From assembly GCF_003663845.1 (NCBI RefSeq), contig NZ_RCCA01000001.1:4092001-4156000 (forward strand): a DNA stretch of 64,000 bases, in the 5' to 3' direction. This document shows, one piece after another, positions 52,771 to 61,771 of the stretch; within the stretch, counting starts at the first letter, position 1, and each line of letters opens with the position of its first letter. A program made the position numbers and the translations under genes. Under the pieces are notes generated by a model that was given only the letters and a program-made list of their open reading frames with translations, was not told where the DNA came from and did no database searches. The DNA is from Chryseobacterium sp. 7. Lineage in GTDB: Bacteria; Bacteroidota; Bacteroidia; Flavobacteriales; Weeksellaceae.

Positions 52771-52798
52771 AAAGAGCATTTTAAAAATGCTCTTTTTT
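52771..52798 (+). terminator. Terminator of orphan exbD
   Basis: AAAGAGCATTTT / AAAATGCTCTTT with T-run. Confidence 0.88.
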
Positions 52799-52863
52799 GT
52801 TTACATTTGAAAGGAGAAACGGATCTGCAGTGCATAACCGGCTGCATTATTTTTAACCTTCTA

Positions 52864-52871
52864 TAATTTTG
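52864..52871 (+). promoter_or_regulatory. -7 element immediately before the alpha/beta hydrolase start
   Basis: TAATTTTG ends 5 bases before the ATG at 52877, so the transcript may begin at or next to the start codon. Confidence 0.45.
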
Positions 52872-52876
52872 GAATC

Positions 52877-53659
52877 ATGCTGAACTTTGAAAGAAAAGGA
52901 AACGGAAAAGAAACTTTGGTACTTCTTCACGGATTTATGGAAAATCTATCTATCTGGAGTGATATGGAACCTCATCTTTCCAAAGATTTTTCACTGCTCA
53001 AAATTGATCTTCCCGGCCATGGGCAGTCTGAAATTCTGGCTGAAGTTCACACCATGGAACTGATGGCTGAAGAAATAAAAAAAGTCTTAGATCATCAGAA
53101 TTTAGAAAAAGTACATCTGCTGGGGCATTCAATGGGCGGATATACTTCATTGGCTTTTGCTGAAAAATATCCTGATTCTTTAAAAAGCCTTACTTTATTT
53201 TTCTCTACCTATTTTCCGGATGACGAAGAGAAAAAACAGCAGCGAATCAAGAGTTACCGAATCATAAAAGATGCTTTTGCACATTACGCAAGAGTTGGTG
53301 TTCCCAATTTATTCAATCCAAATGAAAGAGATATTTTGGAAGGTAAAATAGAAACGGCACTTGAAACGGCACTTTCCACCAATAATCTGGGCGCATTAGC
53401 CTGTGTAAAAGGAATGGTAGAAAGAACCGACAAAAAGCATATTATGGACAACCTGGAAGCTAAAATTTTAGTATTGGCCGGAAAACATGACAATGCCGTA
53501 AAAACGGATATGATGATTAAACATCTTCCGGACAGAACAAATATTAAATCTTATATCCTGGATTGCGGACATAACGGCCATTGGGAAAAGCCCGGCATCT
53601 GCGCTGAAATTATCAATACGGAACTTCTTCACAATCTTCCTAAAAAACTGGTTTTATAA
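52877..53659 (+). CDS. Alpha/beta hydrolase
   Basis: The 260-residue protein starts MLNFERKGNGKETLVLLHGFMENL, with the oxyanion HG motif close to the N-terminus. It has the nucleophile elbow GHSMGG near residue 87, and a late catalytic-His segment LDCGHNGHWEKP. The acid position is near VLAGKHDN. It resembles small esterases or MenH/BioH-like hydrolases; the substrate is unknown. No Met further upstream is plausible, and the promoter element lies only 5 bases upstream, so the mRNA may be leaderless. It is followed by a patatin gene. Confidence 0.9.
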   Translation: MLNFERKGNGKETLVLLHGFMENLSIWSDMEPHLSKDFSLLKIDLPGHGQSEILAEVHTMELMAEEIKKVLDHQNLEKVHLLGHSMGGYTSLAFAEKYPDSLKSLTLFFSTYFPDDEEKKQQRIKSYRIIKDAFAHYARVGVPNLFNPNERDILEGKIETALETALSTNNLGALACVKGMVERTDKKHIMDNLEAKILVLAGKHDNAVKTDMMIKHLPDRTNIKSYILDCGHNGHWEKPGICAEIINTELLHNLPKKLVL

Positions 53660-53731
53660 GACTGTTTTCATAGCAGATTAAAGCCGTGTTTAATAAAAAA
53701 TCCTGTATATTAGTAGAGGATAATTTTGGTA

Positions 53732-54538
53732 ATGGCTTTATTTTCATTCAAAAAAAAGAAATCACCGGCACCACCGGTTATCGGACTTACACTTTCAGGC
53801 GGAGGAATGCGTGGGATTGCCCATATTGCTGTACTAAAAGCTTTGGAAGAATATAATCTGAAACCGCATATTATCTCGGGAACCAGTGCAGGGTCTATTA
53901 TTGGCGCTTTTTATTCTTTCGGAAAAACACCGGATGAAATGATGGAAATTGTAAGACAGACCTCTTTTTTTTCCAGATCATCTTTAAAATTATCAAAAAA
54001 TGGAATTTTCAGCTCTAATTTTATTTTAAAACTGTTCAAAGATTATTTCCCGGAAGACAATTTCAGGATTTTAGAAATACCGGTTTACGTGGCTGCTACA
54101 GAAATGACTCATGGTATTGTAGATTTTTTTTCGGAAGGAGAACTTTTCGGGCCGTTGCTGGCCTCTTCCAGTGTTCCTTTTATTCTTCCTCCGGTAAGGA
54201 TTGGTGAGAAAATTTATGTGGATGGCGGCGTTCTGGACAACCTTCCGATTGAACCCATTATGGACAAGTGCAATTTCCTTATTGCTTCCCATGTAAATTC
54301 AATCAGTTATGATGAGCTAAAGAAAATGAGCCTGATGAAAGAATTCGACCGAATTCTCCACCTCGCCATCGCAAAATCTGTGTACTCTAAGGCGAAATAC
54401 TGCAATATATTTCTAGATCCGCCCAAAATGACAAAATACAGTCTTTTCAACAAACGGTATATGGATGAGATGTTTCAGCAAGTATACGATTACACCTGTC
54501 AGGAACTTGAAGAAAAAGGCTTTCGTAAAAGTATTTAG
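53732..54538 (+). CDS. Patatin-like phospholipase
   Basis: The 268-residue protein has the patatin core: GLTLSGGGMRGIAHIAVLK (oxyanion GGGxRG), ISGTSAGSIIGAFYSF (GxSxG nucleophile Ser), and VDGGVLDNLPIEP (DGG with catalytic Asp). Start MALFSFKKKKSP at 53732 was chosen because the only in-frame start upstream, at 53726, is TTG. No signal peptide is present, so it acts in the cytoplasm or at the inner membrane face. A TAATTTTG box ends 3 bases before the ATG; co-transcription with the hydrolase gene is also possible. Its 3' end is 28 bases from the convergent nrnA gene. Confidence 0.93.
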   Translation: MALFSFKKKKSPAPPVIGLTLSGGGMRGIAHIAVLKALEEYNLKPHIISGTSAGSIIGAFYSFGKTPDEMMEIVRQTSFFSRSSLKLSKNGIFSSNFILKLFKDYFPEDNFRILEIPVYVAATEMTHGIVDFFSEGELFGPLLASSSVPFILPPVRIGEKIYVDGGVLDNLPIEPIMDKCNFLIASHVNSISYDELKKMSLMKEFDRILHLAIAKSVYSKAKYCNIFLDPPKMTKYSLFNKRYMDEMFQQVYDYTCQELEEKGFRKSI

Positions 54539-54566
54539 AATTTGAATGTACAGGCTATTTTCCTTC

Positions 54567-55571
54567 TTATAACCCTTCTTCTTTTACTTTCTCTTTAAAG
54601 TTGATAATTGTCCCGGCTAAAGAGTCTAAAGATTTTCCTCCGGCTGCGTTAATATGCCCGCCTCCGTTGAAATATTTTCTTGAGAATTGATTCACATCCA
54701 CATCATCTTTACTTCTGAAAGAAATCTTAACGAAGTCTTCATACAGATCTTCCATAAAGAATGCAGACATTTTTACTCCGGCAATGCTCAGTCCATAATT
54801 TACAAAGCCTTCTGTATCTCCTTTCTGGAAACCAAGTTCTTTCAGTTCATTTCTGGTAAGACTTAAAACAGCCACAGTTCCGTCATTTACTACTTCTATT
54901 CTTCCCAAAACCAAGGCAAGCAAATGCAGGCGGGAAACGGTGTTGGTATCCCATGTATTGGAGGTAATCATGGCAGGATCTGCACCATGTTCTATAAGGT
55001 TTGCGATAATTCTGTGTGTAGTGGCACTGGTAGAACGAAAACGGAAACCACCGGTGTCTGTCATAATTCCGGTATAAAGGCATTCCGCCATATCCTGATT
55101 CACCAAATTTTCATCATTCATCGCTTCAATGAAATGATAGATCATCTGTGAAGTAGCAGGAATTACCGTATCAGAATATACAAAGTCAAATTGTTCAGGC
55201 TGCTGGTGGTGGTCAATAAGAATTTTCTTTCCCGGAGCTTTTACCAGCCAATCTCCCAACAATCCGATTCTTGACGGAGAATTAAAATCCAGACAGAAAA
55301 TAACATCTGCTCCTGCAATCATATCAGCGGCTAGTTTTCTCTTATATTCTGCAATAATAACTTTTTTAGCCTCCGGCATCCATTTCAGAAATTTCGGAAA
55401 ATCATTAGGTACAATAACCTCTGCCAAAATTCCTTTTGCTTTCAGATAATGCTTCAATCCCAGGCTTGATCCAATAGCATCTCCATCCGGATTATAATGG
55501 GTAAGGATCACTATTTTGCTATCCTGGGTAAGTAATGTATTAATATCTAAAAGTTCTGCTGGTGTAAACAT
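54567..55571 (-). CDS. nrnA: Bifunctional oligoribonuclease/PAP phosphatase (DHH family)
   Basis: NrnA degrades short RNAs and can dephosphorylate 3'-phosphoadenosine 5'-phosphate. The 334-residue protein has NPDGDAIGSSLGL (motif I), VIFCLDFN (motif II), ILIDHHQQ (DHH, motif III) and, after the linker, the DHHA1 domain with FNGGGHINAAGG. Start MFTPAELLDINTLL at 55571 was preferred over an ATG 60 bases upstream because the upstream codons are not conserved-looking. Divergent from rpmH. Confidence 0.93.
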   Translation of the reverse strand: MFTPAELLDINTLLTQDSKIVILTHYNPDGDAIGSSLGLKHYLKAKGILAEVIVPNDFPKFLKWMPEAKKVIIAEYKRKLAADMIAGADVIFCLDFNSPSRIGLLGDWLVKAPGKKILIDHHQQPEQFDFVYSDTVIPATSQMIYHFIEAMNDENLVNQDMAECLYTGIMTDTGGFRFRSTSATTHRIIANLIEHGADPAMITSNTWDTNTVSRLHLLALVLGRIEVVNDGTVAVLSLTRNELKELGFQKGDTEGFVNYGLSIAGVKMSAFFMEDLYEDFVKISFRSKDDVDVNQFSRKYFNGGGHINAAGGKSLDSLAGTIINFKEKVKEEGL

Positions 55572-55732
55572 CCGGTGTTTATTTTTCGTTAAAATTAAAG
55601 TTTTCAAAGATAGAGCTTTTATATAAATCATTTAAATATTATTTTTGCACCGGAAAATGGTTTTCCTATCTGGGTTTATAAAATGCCTGACCGAAAAACA
55701 TTACATTTAATTTTAAAAAAAGATAATTAAAA

Positions 55733-55763
55733 TTTGCAACTTATAAAATTTTACATATCTTTG
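55733..55763 (+). promoter_or_regulatory. Consensus promoter of rpmH
   Basis: TTTG (55733-55736), exactly 19 bases, TATCTTTG (55756-55763), 44 bases before the start. Model Bacteroidetes promoter. Confidence 0.85.
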
Positions 55764-55807
55764 CAACCTGAAAATTAATAGATTAATTACGATTTAAACA
55801 TATAGTA

Positions 55808-55966
55808 ATGAGTAAAAGAACATTCCAGCCATCAGAAAGAAAAAGAAGAAACAAACACGGTTTCAGAGAAAGAATGTCTACGCCAAATGGAAGAAGAGTT
55901 TTGGCTGCGAGAAGAGCTAAAGGCAGAAAGAGTTTAACTGTAAGTGCTGCACGCGCTAAGAGATAA
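55808..55966 (+). CDS. rpmH: 50S ribosomal protein L34
   Basis: The 52-residue, strongly basic protein starts [20 protein letters not shown] and continues with [19 protein letters not shown], the L34 signature. L34 belongs to the large ribosomal subunit. In this window it is not beside rnpA or dnaA. It has a consensus promoter and its own terminator. The gene is short enough to be missed by length filters. Confidence 0.97.
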   Translation: MSKRTFQPSERKRRNKHGFRERMSTPNGRRVLAARRAKGRKSLTVSAARAKR

Positions 55967-55990
55967 TCTTTTTATTATCATATACAAATC

Positions 55991-56022
55991 ATGCTTGAGA
56001 AGTCCCTTTTCAAGCATTTTTT
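55991..56022 (+). terminator. Terminator of rpmH
   Basis: ATGCTTGA / TCAAGCAT stem with T-run. Confidence 0.8.
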
Positions 56023-56120
56023 GTTGTTAAAATTTACTAAAATTTAGGCTAGATCAACATCTTTTTTCTATTTTTAAAAGCTGAAATATTTTTGTTAGAA
56101 ACAGTCTTTAAAATTAAATT

Positions 56121-56831
56121 ATGCCACATACACATATCTCCGGAGACAACATTATAAGTTTACAAAACGCAAAGATTGCGCAAAAAAACTTCACTGTACT
56201 TTCTGATGTAAATCTTAACATTAAAAAAGGTAGATTCTGCTATCTTATCGGAAAAACAGGTTCCGGAAAAAGTTCCCTTCTGAAAACGCTTTACGGACAC
56301 ATTCCATTGGCATCAGGACACGGAGCTGTTGTAGGATTTGACCTGGCAAAGCTAAAACCGTCTGACATTCCTAATCTAAGAAGAAAACTAGGAATTGTAT
56401 TCCAGGATTTCCAGTTGCTTTCAGACAGAACCGTTGAGAAAAACTTAAAGTTCGTTCTTGAAGCTACAGGATGGAATGATAAAGTGAAAATGGAAGACCG
56501 AATTAATGAGGTTTTAGGAAGTGTGAACATGAAGAGCAAGAAGCATAAAATGCCTCACGAACTTTCCGGAGGTGAGCAACAGCGTATCGCTATCGCCAGA
56601 GCCCTTCTTAACCACCCGGATCTTATATTAGCGGATGAGCCTACAGGAAACCTTGACCCTGAAACTTCCAACGAAATTATGACGCTGCTAAAGCAGGTTG
56701 CCCTTGAAAACGGCGCTGCGGTAGTAATGGCAACACACGATTATCATATGATTCAAAACTTCCCTGGTGAAGCCATCAGATGTGAAGACGGAAAAGTTTC
56801 TGTATTGGATACTTCAGAATTATTTGAATAA
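56121..56831 (+). CDS. ftsE: Cell division ATP-binding protein FtsE-like
   Basis: The 236-residue ABC ATPase has Walker [15 protein letters not shown], a Q-loop (VFQDFQLL), signature [15 protein letters not shown], Walker [13 protein letters not shown] and the H-loop THD. Closest recognisable type is FtsE, which with FtsX controls murein hydrolases at the division site. No ftsX is adjacent, as is common in Bacteroidetes. A TATTTTTG box at 56087-56094 is the likely -7 element. LolD is the main alternative. Confidence 0.85.
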   Translation: MPHTHISGDNIISLQNAKIAQKNFTVLSDVNLNIKKGRFCYLIGKTGSGKSSLLKTLYGHIPLASGHGAVVGFDLAKLKPSDIPNLRRKLGIVFQDFQLLSDRTVEKNLKFVLEATGWNDKVKMEDRINEVLGSVNMKSKKHKMPHELSGGEQQRIAIARALLNHPDLILADEPTGNLDPETSNEIMTLLKQVALENGAAVVMATHDYHMIQNFPGEAIRCEDGKVSVLDTSELFE

Positions 56832-56885
56832 GAATGTAAAGATGAAGAAAAGTTGGAATTAACTAAAATCTAATCTCTAACTTCT

Positions 56886-57578
56886 TTACTTAAAAACATG
56901 AAACTCTTTGGTGAGTTCAAGATATTGGTCCGAGTATTTTCTCGGACTTTTTTCTATAATAAAGTCAGATTCGTTGATTTCTTTTTCTTTCGAGGAAAAT
57001 TCCAGAACTAATCTTTTAGTCTTCGAGTTTTCAATTCCTTTGATATTGATTCTACGGTTCAGAAACAGACCATTTTCTTTTCCAACAGAAATAAAAACAT
57101 CTCCTGCTTCAACAGGAATAATTACCGAAAAAATGCCGTCTTGGGATAAAAGCAGTGATGCTTTAGAAATTAATTGTATAAAGTTCAATTCCACCGTCTG
57201 GCGCGCAATTTTATCTTTATCTGATCCCGATTCTTCAAAGTAAGGAGGATTGGAAACAATCAGGTCAAAACGTTCTTTCGTTTCTAAAGTTTTAAAATCC
57301 TGAAACTTATTTTTAAGTCTTGTATGAAAAGGAGAATTTTCAAAATTAAGCTCAGTAACAGCAACCGCCTCTTCATTAATATCCAATCCTAAAAAAAGAG
57401 CTTTCTCATTTCTTTGTGCCAGCATCAAAGAGATCAATCCCGTACCTGTACCTACTTCCAATACATTGGAAGCATGCTCAACATCTGCCAAAGCACCAAG
57501 CAGAACACCATCTGTTCCCACACGAAAGACGTCCTTAGACTGCTGAATCTGAAATTGTTTGAATGTAAAAGGTTTCAC
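56886..57578 (-). CDS. trmN6: tRNA1(Val) (adenine-37-N6)-methyltransferase
   Basis: The 230-residue SAM-dependent enzyme has FKQFQIQQSKDVFRVGTDGVLLGA, VLEVGTGTGLISLMLAQ (motif I) and the catalytic SNPPYF, as in the YfiC/TrmN6 family that methylates A37 of tRNA-Val. The start codon is GTG: on the minus strand TAG (kinase stop) and GTG overlap by one base, showing tight coupling to the histidine kinase gene upstream. Confidence 0.92.
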   Translation of the reverse strand: MKPFTFKQFQIQQSKDVFRVGTDGVLLGALADVEHASNVLEVGTGTGLISLMLAQRNEKALFLGLDINEEAVAVTELNFENSPFHTRLKNKFQDFKTLETKERFDLIVSNPPYFEESGSDKDKIARQTVELNFIQLISKASLLLSQDGIFSVIIPVEAGDVFISVGKENGLFLNRRINIKGIENSKTKRLVLEFSSKEKEINESDFIIEKSPRKYSDQYLELTKEFHVFK

Positions 57579-59032
57579 TATAAATTGGTAGGCAGTGTAA
57601 TAATGAATGTAGATCCCTTCCCTACTTCTGATTTCACAGAGATCTCCCCTTTATAATCTTCGATCATTTTTCTCACCATAGACAAGCCAAGCCCCATTCC
57701 ACTGCTTTTAGAAGTGAAATTCGGTTCAAAAATTCTCTCATACATATTCTCAGGAATCCCGACCCCGTTATCCTGAACAGAGATAATTACTCTTCTCTGA
57801 TGCTGTTCCACATCTACATTGATGATGAGTTTTCTTTCGTCACTTTCTGCCTGTTTTGCATTGGTAACAAGGTTGGTTATAATCCTGGAAAGATAAATCC
57901 TATCCATGTTGATCATAATATTACTCTTATTGGCATGCATGAAAATGCTGTCATCATTGAATACGCGGAGAATATCTTCAACTTCTGTATTCAGGTTGAT
58001 CACTTCATTATTTTTTTCGGGCAGCTTTGCAAATTCAGAGAAAGCTGAAGCTACTGTCGCAATCAGGTCTATCTGATCCACAATCGTTTTACTCATCTGT
58101 TTTACTCTCTCTTTGATATTCGGATCTTCCGGATCAAATTTTCTTTCAAAATTCTGAATGGTCAATTTCATAGGAGTCAATGGGTTTTTCACCTCATGTG
58201 CCACCTGCTTTGCCATTTCCCTCCATGCTTCTTCAGATGCTTTAAACCTCAGCCTTTCTTTCTGATCCTGAATCTGGAGAATCATTCTGTTATAAGCTCT
58301 TGCCAAAGCATTAAGCTCATCATTTTTATAATATCTGATAGGACGCATTTCATTTTCAAACAATGTAATACGGGTAATCATATCAGAGAATTTCGTAATG
58401 GTCTTTGCCAGACTGTTAGAGGTTACCCAACTGATCCAGATGCTGAATAAAATAAGGAAAATATCAACTAAAAGAATATATTTTACATACTGGTGAAGAA
58501 CATCCAGATAGGCAGATTCATTATGATATAAAGGAATATAAACAATCCCTACCGGCTCAAGCTCATTGTTTTTCAGCAAAAGATAGGAAGAGGTAAGTTT
58601 AGCATCTTTAGCTGTATCATACCTTACCATATCTACTCTTGCATCGGTCGCCAGAATTCTATTGACAATCTCGATAGGAATGGTTTTCTGATCTATTAAA
58701 GCTTCATCTTTATTGGAAAGCAGATAATCTCCTTTCAGATCATAGATAACAATATCATGCTGATTGATATCCGCAATTTCAAAAATTTTGTTTCCTAAAA
58801 CTTTCGGAAGGTCCTGCGTTTCTACAAGTGTCTGGCTTACGGCATAATCCAGATACCGCATTACAGCATTGGTTTTCTCCTGCATGTCAATATTACTTTG
58901 CTGCATAGAGTTATTTCTCAGTACAAAGTATGGAACAAGTGAAGTAGCCACTACACTTAAAAAACATACCAGGAGGAAACCAAAAAACACACGGTTCCTT
59001 AAGCTATATCCTTTATATTTATTAATTGACAT
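57578..59032 (-). CDS. NtrY-like sensor histidine kinase
   Basis: The 484-residue protein has two transmembrane helices (about 16-38 and 185-205), a periplasmic sensor region between them, a HAMP linker, and the phosphoacceptor VAHEVKNPLTPMKL. The ATPase domain shows LVTNAKQAE (N box), QDNGVGIPENMYERIFEPNFTSK (in pieces) and GLGLSMVRKM. The HEVKNPLTP motif is typical of NtrY-type kinases. No response regulator gene adjoins it. The gene ends one base into trmN6 and starts right after ribE. Confidence 0.93.
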   Translation of the reverse strand: MSINKYKGYSLRNRVFFGFLLVCFLSVVATSLVPYFVLRNNSMQQSNIDMQEKTNAVMRYLDYAVSQTLVETQDLPKVLGNKIFEIADINQHDIVIYDLKGDYLLSNKDEALIDQKTIPIEIVNRILATDARVDMVRYDTAKDAKLTSSYLLLKNNELEPVGIVYIPLYHNESAYLDVLHQYVKYILLVDIFLILFSIWISWVTSNSLAKTITKFSDMITRITLFENEMRPIRYYKNDELNALARAYNRMILQIQDQKERLRFKASEEAWREMAKQVAHEVKNPLTPMKLTIQNFERKFDPEDPNIKERVKQMSKTIVDQIDLIATVASAFSEFAKLPEKNNEVINLNTEVEDILRVFNDDSIFMHANKSNIMINMDRIYLSRIITNLVTNAKQAESDERKLIINVDVEQHQRRVIISVQDNGVGIPENMYERIFEPNFTSKSSGMGLGLSMVRKMIEDYKGEISVKSEVGKGSTFIITLPTNL

Positions 59033-59033
59033 T

Positions 59034-59618
59034 CTACTTTTTAATTAACCTAGCAATATACTTACCAATGATATCAAATTCCAGGTTTACTTTGTCACCA
59101 ATTTTCAAATGTTTCATATTGGTAAATTCCCATGTGTAAGGAATAATGGCTACAGAGAACTGGGCATCCTCACTTTTAGCCACGGTAAGACTGATTCCGT
59201 TTACCGTAATAGAACCCTGTGGTACAGTTACAAAACTTCCGTCATTCTCATATTTCATCGTAATAAAATAACTTCCGTCTTTATTTTCAATTCCCACTAC
59301 TTCACCGGTTTTATCCACATGCCCCTGAACAATGTGACCATCCAATCTTCCATCCATCTTCATGCAACGCTCAAGATTTACAACGGTACCCAATTCCCAT
59401 TTTCCAAGGTTTGTTTTTTCCAGAGTTTCGTTAATAGCGGTTACTACATATTGGTTGTCTTTTATCTCAACAACAGTAAGGCAGCAGCCGTTATGCGCAA
59501 GACTCTGATCAATTTTTAATTCGTTTGTGAAAGGGCATGTCAAGGTAAAATCTATATTGCTTCCTTTTTCTTCAATCTTCTCAATAACACCAACTGCTTC
59601 AATAATTCCTGTGAACAT
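59034..59618 (-). CDS. ribE: Riboflavin synthase
   Basis: The 194-residue protein consists of two similar lumazine-binding halves. MFTGIIEAVGVIEKIEE begins the first and GQVH-type GHIVQGHVDKTGEVVGIE the second. HNGCCLTVVEI and NGISLTVAK mark the ligand sites. It dismutates two 6,7-dimethyl-8-ribityllumazine to riboflavin. It is followed by the kinase gene after one base, and is divergent from pdxA. Confidence 0.96.
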   Translation of the reverse strand: MFTGIIEAVGVIEKIEEKGSNIDFTLTCPFTNELKIDQSLAHNGCCLTVVEIKDNQYVVTAINETLEKTNLGKWELGTVVNLERCMKMDGRLDGHIVQGHVDKTGEVVGIENKDGSYFITMKYENDGSFVTVPQGSITVNGISLTVAKSEDAQFSVAIIPYTWEFTNMKHLKIGDKVNLEFDIIGKYIARLIKK

Positions 59619-59630
59619 ATTATTTTTTGC

Positions 59631-59638
59631 TAAATTTG
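59631..59638 (+). promoter_or_regulatory. -7 element of pdxA
   Basis: TAAATTTG, 28 bases before the pdxA start. Confidence 0.45.
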
Positions 59639-59666
59639 TAAATTATAATCTTCAAAGATAATCAAA

Positions 59667-60758
59667 ATGAGCCCAAAAAACCATAAAGTACGAGTAGGAA
59701 TTTCAATAGGTGATTTCAACGGCATCGGCCCGGAGATCATCATGAAGTCTCTGAATGACAAAACCATTACAGATTTTTTCACTCCTGTAATTTTTGGTTC
59801 GGGAAAATTATTCACCTATCAGAAAAATATTTTTAAGCTAAATCTTAATTTCAACTACATTAACGAAGCTTCACAGGCTCAGGCAGGAAAACTGAATATG
59901 GTGAACCTTACCAAAGAAAACGTAAATGTAGAATTGGGAGTTCCTACGGAAGAATCTACGAAAATGGCGATAGATTCTCTGGAAGCAGCTACTGAAGCTT
60001 TAATGAAAGGAGAGATTGATGTTCTGGTAACTGCTCCTATCAACAAGGATGAAATGGTGAAAATGGGCTTCAAACATGCCGGACACACTGGATATTTTGA
60101 GGAGAAATTCAACAAAAAGGGACTGATGTTCCTTGTGACTGAAGATCTTAAAGTAGCCGTTTCTACGCACCATATCCCTATTGCACAGATTGCTGAAAAT
60201 ATTTCCAAGGAAAAAATAAAGAAGCAGATTAAAGTATTAAACCAAACATTGATAGAAGATTTCTATATTCAAAAGCCTAAAATTGCGGTGTTGGGATTAA
60301 ATCCTCACGCAGGAGATGGCGGAGTTATCGGAAATGAAGAAATTGAAATCATCATCCCTGCTATCAAAGAACTTTCTGACAACGGAATATTGGCATTTGG
60401 TCCTTTCCCTGCAGACAGCTTCTTCCAGCCTAGCAAATACAAAAATTTCGATGCCGTTTTAGCAATGTATCATGATCAGGGATTAGCACCATTCAAAACA
60501 CTCGCTTATGAAGAAGGGGTAAATTATACTGCAGGTCTTCCTTTTATCAGGACATCTCCGGATCACGGAGTAGCATATGATATTGCGGGAAAAAATGTAG
60601 CCGATGAACAGAGTTTTACAGAAGCTATCTTCACAGCAATTAAAGTTTTCAAGAACAGAAGTGAATACAGCGAACTGATGAACGGCCGCCTACAGCCAAG
60701 AAAAATGGTTGTAGACAACGGAATAGATGAAGATCTACCGGATGAAACTGAAGCATAA
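59667..60758 (+). CDS. pdxA: 4-hydroxythreonine-4-phosphate dehydrogenase
   Basis: PdxA oxidises 4-phosphohydroxy-L-threonine in pyridoxal phosphate synthesis. The 363-residue protein has GISIGDFNGIGPEI at the start, a metal-binding KHAGHTGYFE segment, LNPHAGDGG, and MYHDQGLAP with the conserved His, then the C-terminal SPDHGVAYDIAG. These are diagnostic. Single-gene unit before the DUF177-rpmF operon. Confidence 0.97.
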   Translation: MSPKNHKVRVGISIGDFNGIGPEIIMKSLNDKTITDFFTPVIFGSGKLFTYQKNIFKLNLNFNYINEASQAQAGKLNMVNLTKENVNVELGVPTEESTKMAIDSLEAATEALMKGEIDVLVTAPINKDEMVKMGFKHAGHTGYFEEKFNKKGLMFLVTEDLKVAVSTHHIPIAQIAENISKEKIKKQIKVLNQTLIEDFYIQKPKIAVLGLNPHAGDGGVIGNEEIEIIIPAIKELSDNGILAFGPFPADSFFQPSKYKNFDAVLAMYHDQGLAPFKTLAYEEGVNYTAGLPFIRTSPDHGVAYDIAGKNVADEQSFTEAIFTAIKVFKNRSEYSELMNGRLQPRKMVVDNGIDEDLPDETEA

Positions 60759-60799
60759 ATCTTTAAAACAAATTTTAATTTAATTTGTTTCGGATTTTA

Positions 60800-60830
60800 T
60801 TTGTTATTATAAAAAAAATGCATATTTTTG
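60800..60830 (+). promoter_or_regulatory. Consensus promoter of the DUF177-rpmF operon
   Basis: TTTG (60800-60803), 19 bases, TATTTTTG (60823-60830), 12 bases before the DUF177 start at 60843. Confidence 0.82.
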
Positions 60831-60842
60831 CACACTCATTTT

Positions 60843-61373
60843 ATGGACAAGTTAAGAAACTATGACGTAAGCTTTTCCGGACTAAAAAACGGAAAACACG
60901 AGTTCAGGTTTGAGATAGATAAAACGTTCTTTCAATTATTTGACACTGAACAGGAATTTACAAATCCTAGAATAGAAGTACATGTATCTCTTGATAAGCA
61001 TACTACTTTTTTAGAATTTGAGATAAAAATTAAAGGATTGGTAGAGTTGGTTTGTGACATTACAAACGAAAATTTCGACTATCCTATTGAGAATGAAATC
61101 AAGATTTTGGTGAATTTCGGGGAAGAATATGATGACAGCAATGAAGATGTCATTACCATTCCGAGTACAGAGCATGCCTTCAACGTAGCCCATTTGATCT
61201 ACGAAAATGTAATGCTTTCTATCCCAATGAAAAAAATTTCACCGAATGTAAGTGATAAAGATCTTGAAATTCTTGATCAGTTCAGTCCTAAAGATATTGA
61301 GGGAAATGAAGAGGAAGAACATGAAAGTGATCCCCGATGGGATGCTTTAAGAAAGTTAAAAGACAATAATTAA
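60843..61373 (+). CDS. DUF177/YceD family protein
   Basis: The 176-residue acidic protein (MDKLRNYDVSFSGLKNGKHE, then VELVCDITNENFDYP) matches DUF177/YceD, which often precedes rpmF and is implicated in 23S rRNA processing in plants and bacteria. The tail is very acidic (EGNEEEEHESDPRWDAL). The start at 60843 was preferred because the promoter's -7 box ends 12 bases upstream. Together with rpmF it forms a conserved ribosome-biogenesis pair. Confidence 0.88.
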   Translation: MDKLRNYDVSFSGLKNGKHEFRFEIDKTFFQLFDTEQEFTNPRIEVHVSLDKHTTFLEFEIKIKGLVELVCDITNENFDYPIENEIKILVNFGEEYDDSNEDVITIPSTEHAFNVAHLIYENVMLSIPMKKISPNVSDKDLEILDQFSPKDIEGNEEEEHESDPRWDALRKLKDNN

Positions 61374-61440
61374 ATAGAATAATTTAAATATGATGAGATG
61401 ATGAATCTCATCGCTCATCAATTAAAAAAGTTATTAGAAA

Positions 61441-61644
61441 ATGGCACATCCAAAGAGAAGACAATCGTCCACAAGAAGAGATAAGAGAAGAACTCACTAC
61501 AAAGCTGTAGTTCCTCAATTAGCTAAAGATACAACAACAGGAGAGCTTCACCTATACCACAGAGCTCACTGGCATGAAGGAAAACTTTACTACAGAGGTA
61601 AAGTAGTATTGGAAAAAGAAGTAGCTGCTACTGAAGAAAACTAA
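61441..61644 (+). CDS. rpmF: 50S ribosomal protein L32
   Basis: The 67-residue basic protein starts [20 protein letters not shown], the L32 signature. It contains [19 protein letters not shown]. The zinc-ribbon cysteines of some L32 proteins are absent, as in many Bacteroidetes (C-minus form). It follows DUF177 on the same strand and ends before a terminator. Confidence 0.97.
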   Translation: MAHPKRRQSSTRRDKRRTHYKAVVPQLAKDTTTGELHLYHRAHWHEGKLYYRGKVVLEKEVAATEEN

Positions 61645-61680
61645 GAGACGCTTTTCACTGAAAAAGCCTCATTTTAATAC

Positions 61681-61717
61681 AAAAACCGCCCAATTTTGAT
61701 AAAATTTGGCGGTTTTT
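61681..61717 (+). terminator. Terminator of rpmF
   Basis: AAACCGCC / GGCGGTTT stem enclosing an AATTTT/AAAATT inner stem, followed by a T-run. Confidence 0.82.
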
Positions 61718-61748
61718 TGTTGTTTTTTGCGTTTTTTTGGTATCTTTG
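61716..61748 (+). promoter_or_regulatory. Promoter of accBC
   Basis: TTTG (61716-61719), 21 bases, TATCTTTG (61741-61748), 23 bases before accB. It overlaps the T-run of the rpmF terminator. Confidence 0.65.
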
Positions 61749-61771
61749 AACCAAAATCAAATATCAAATTT

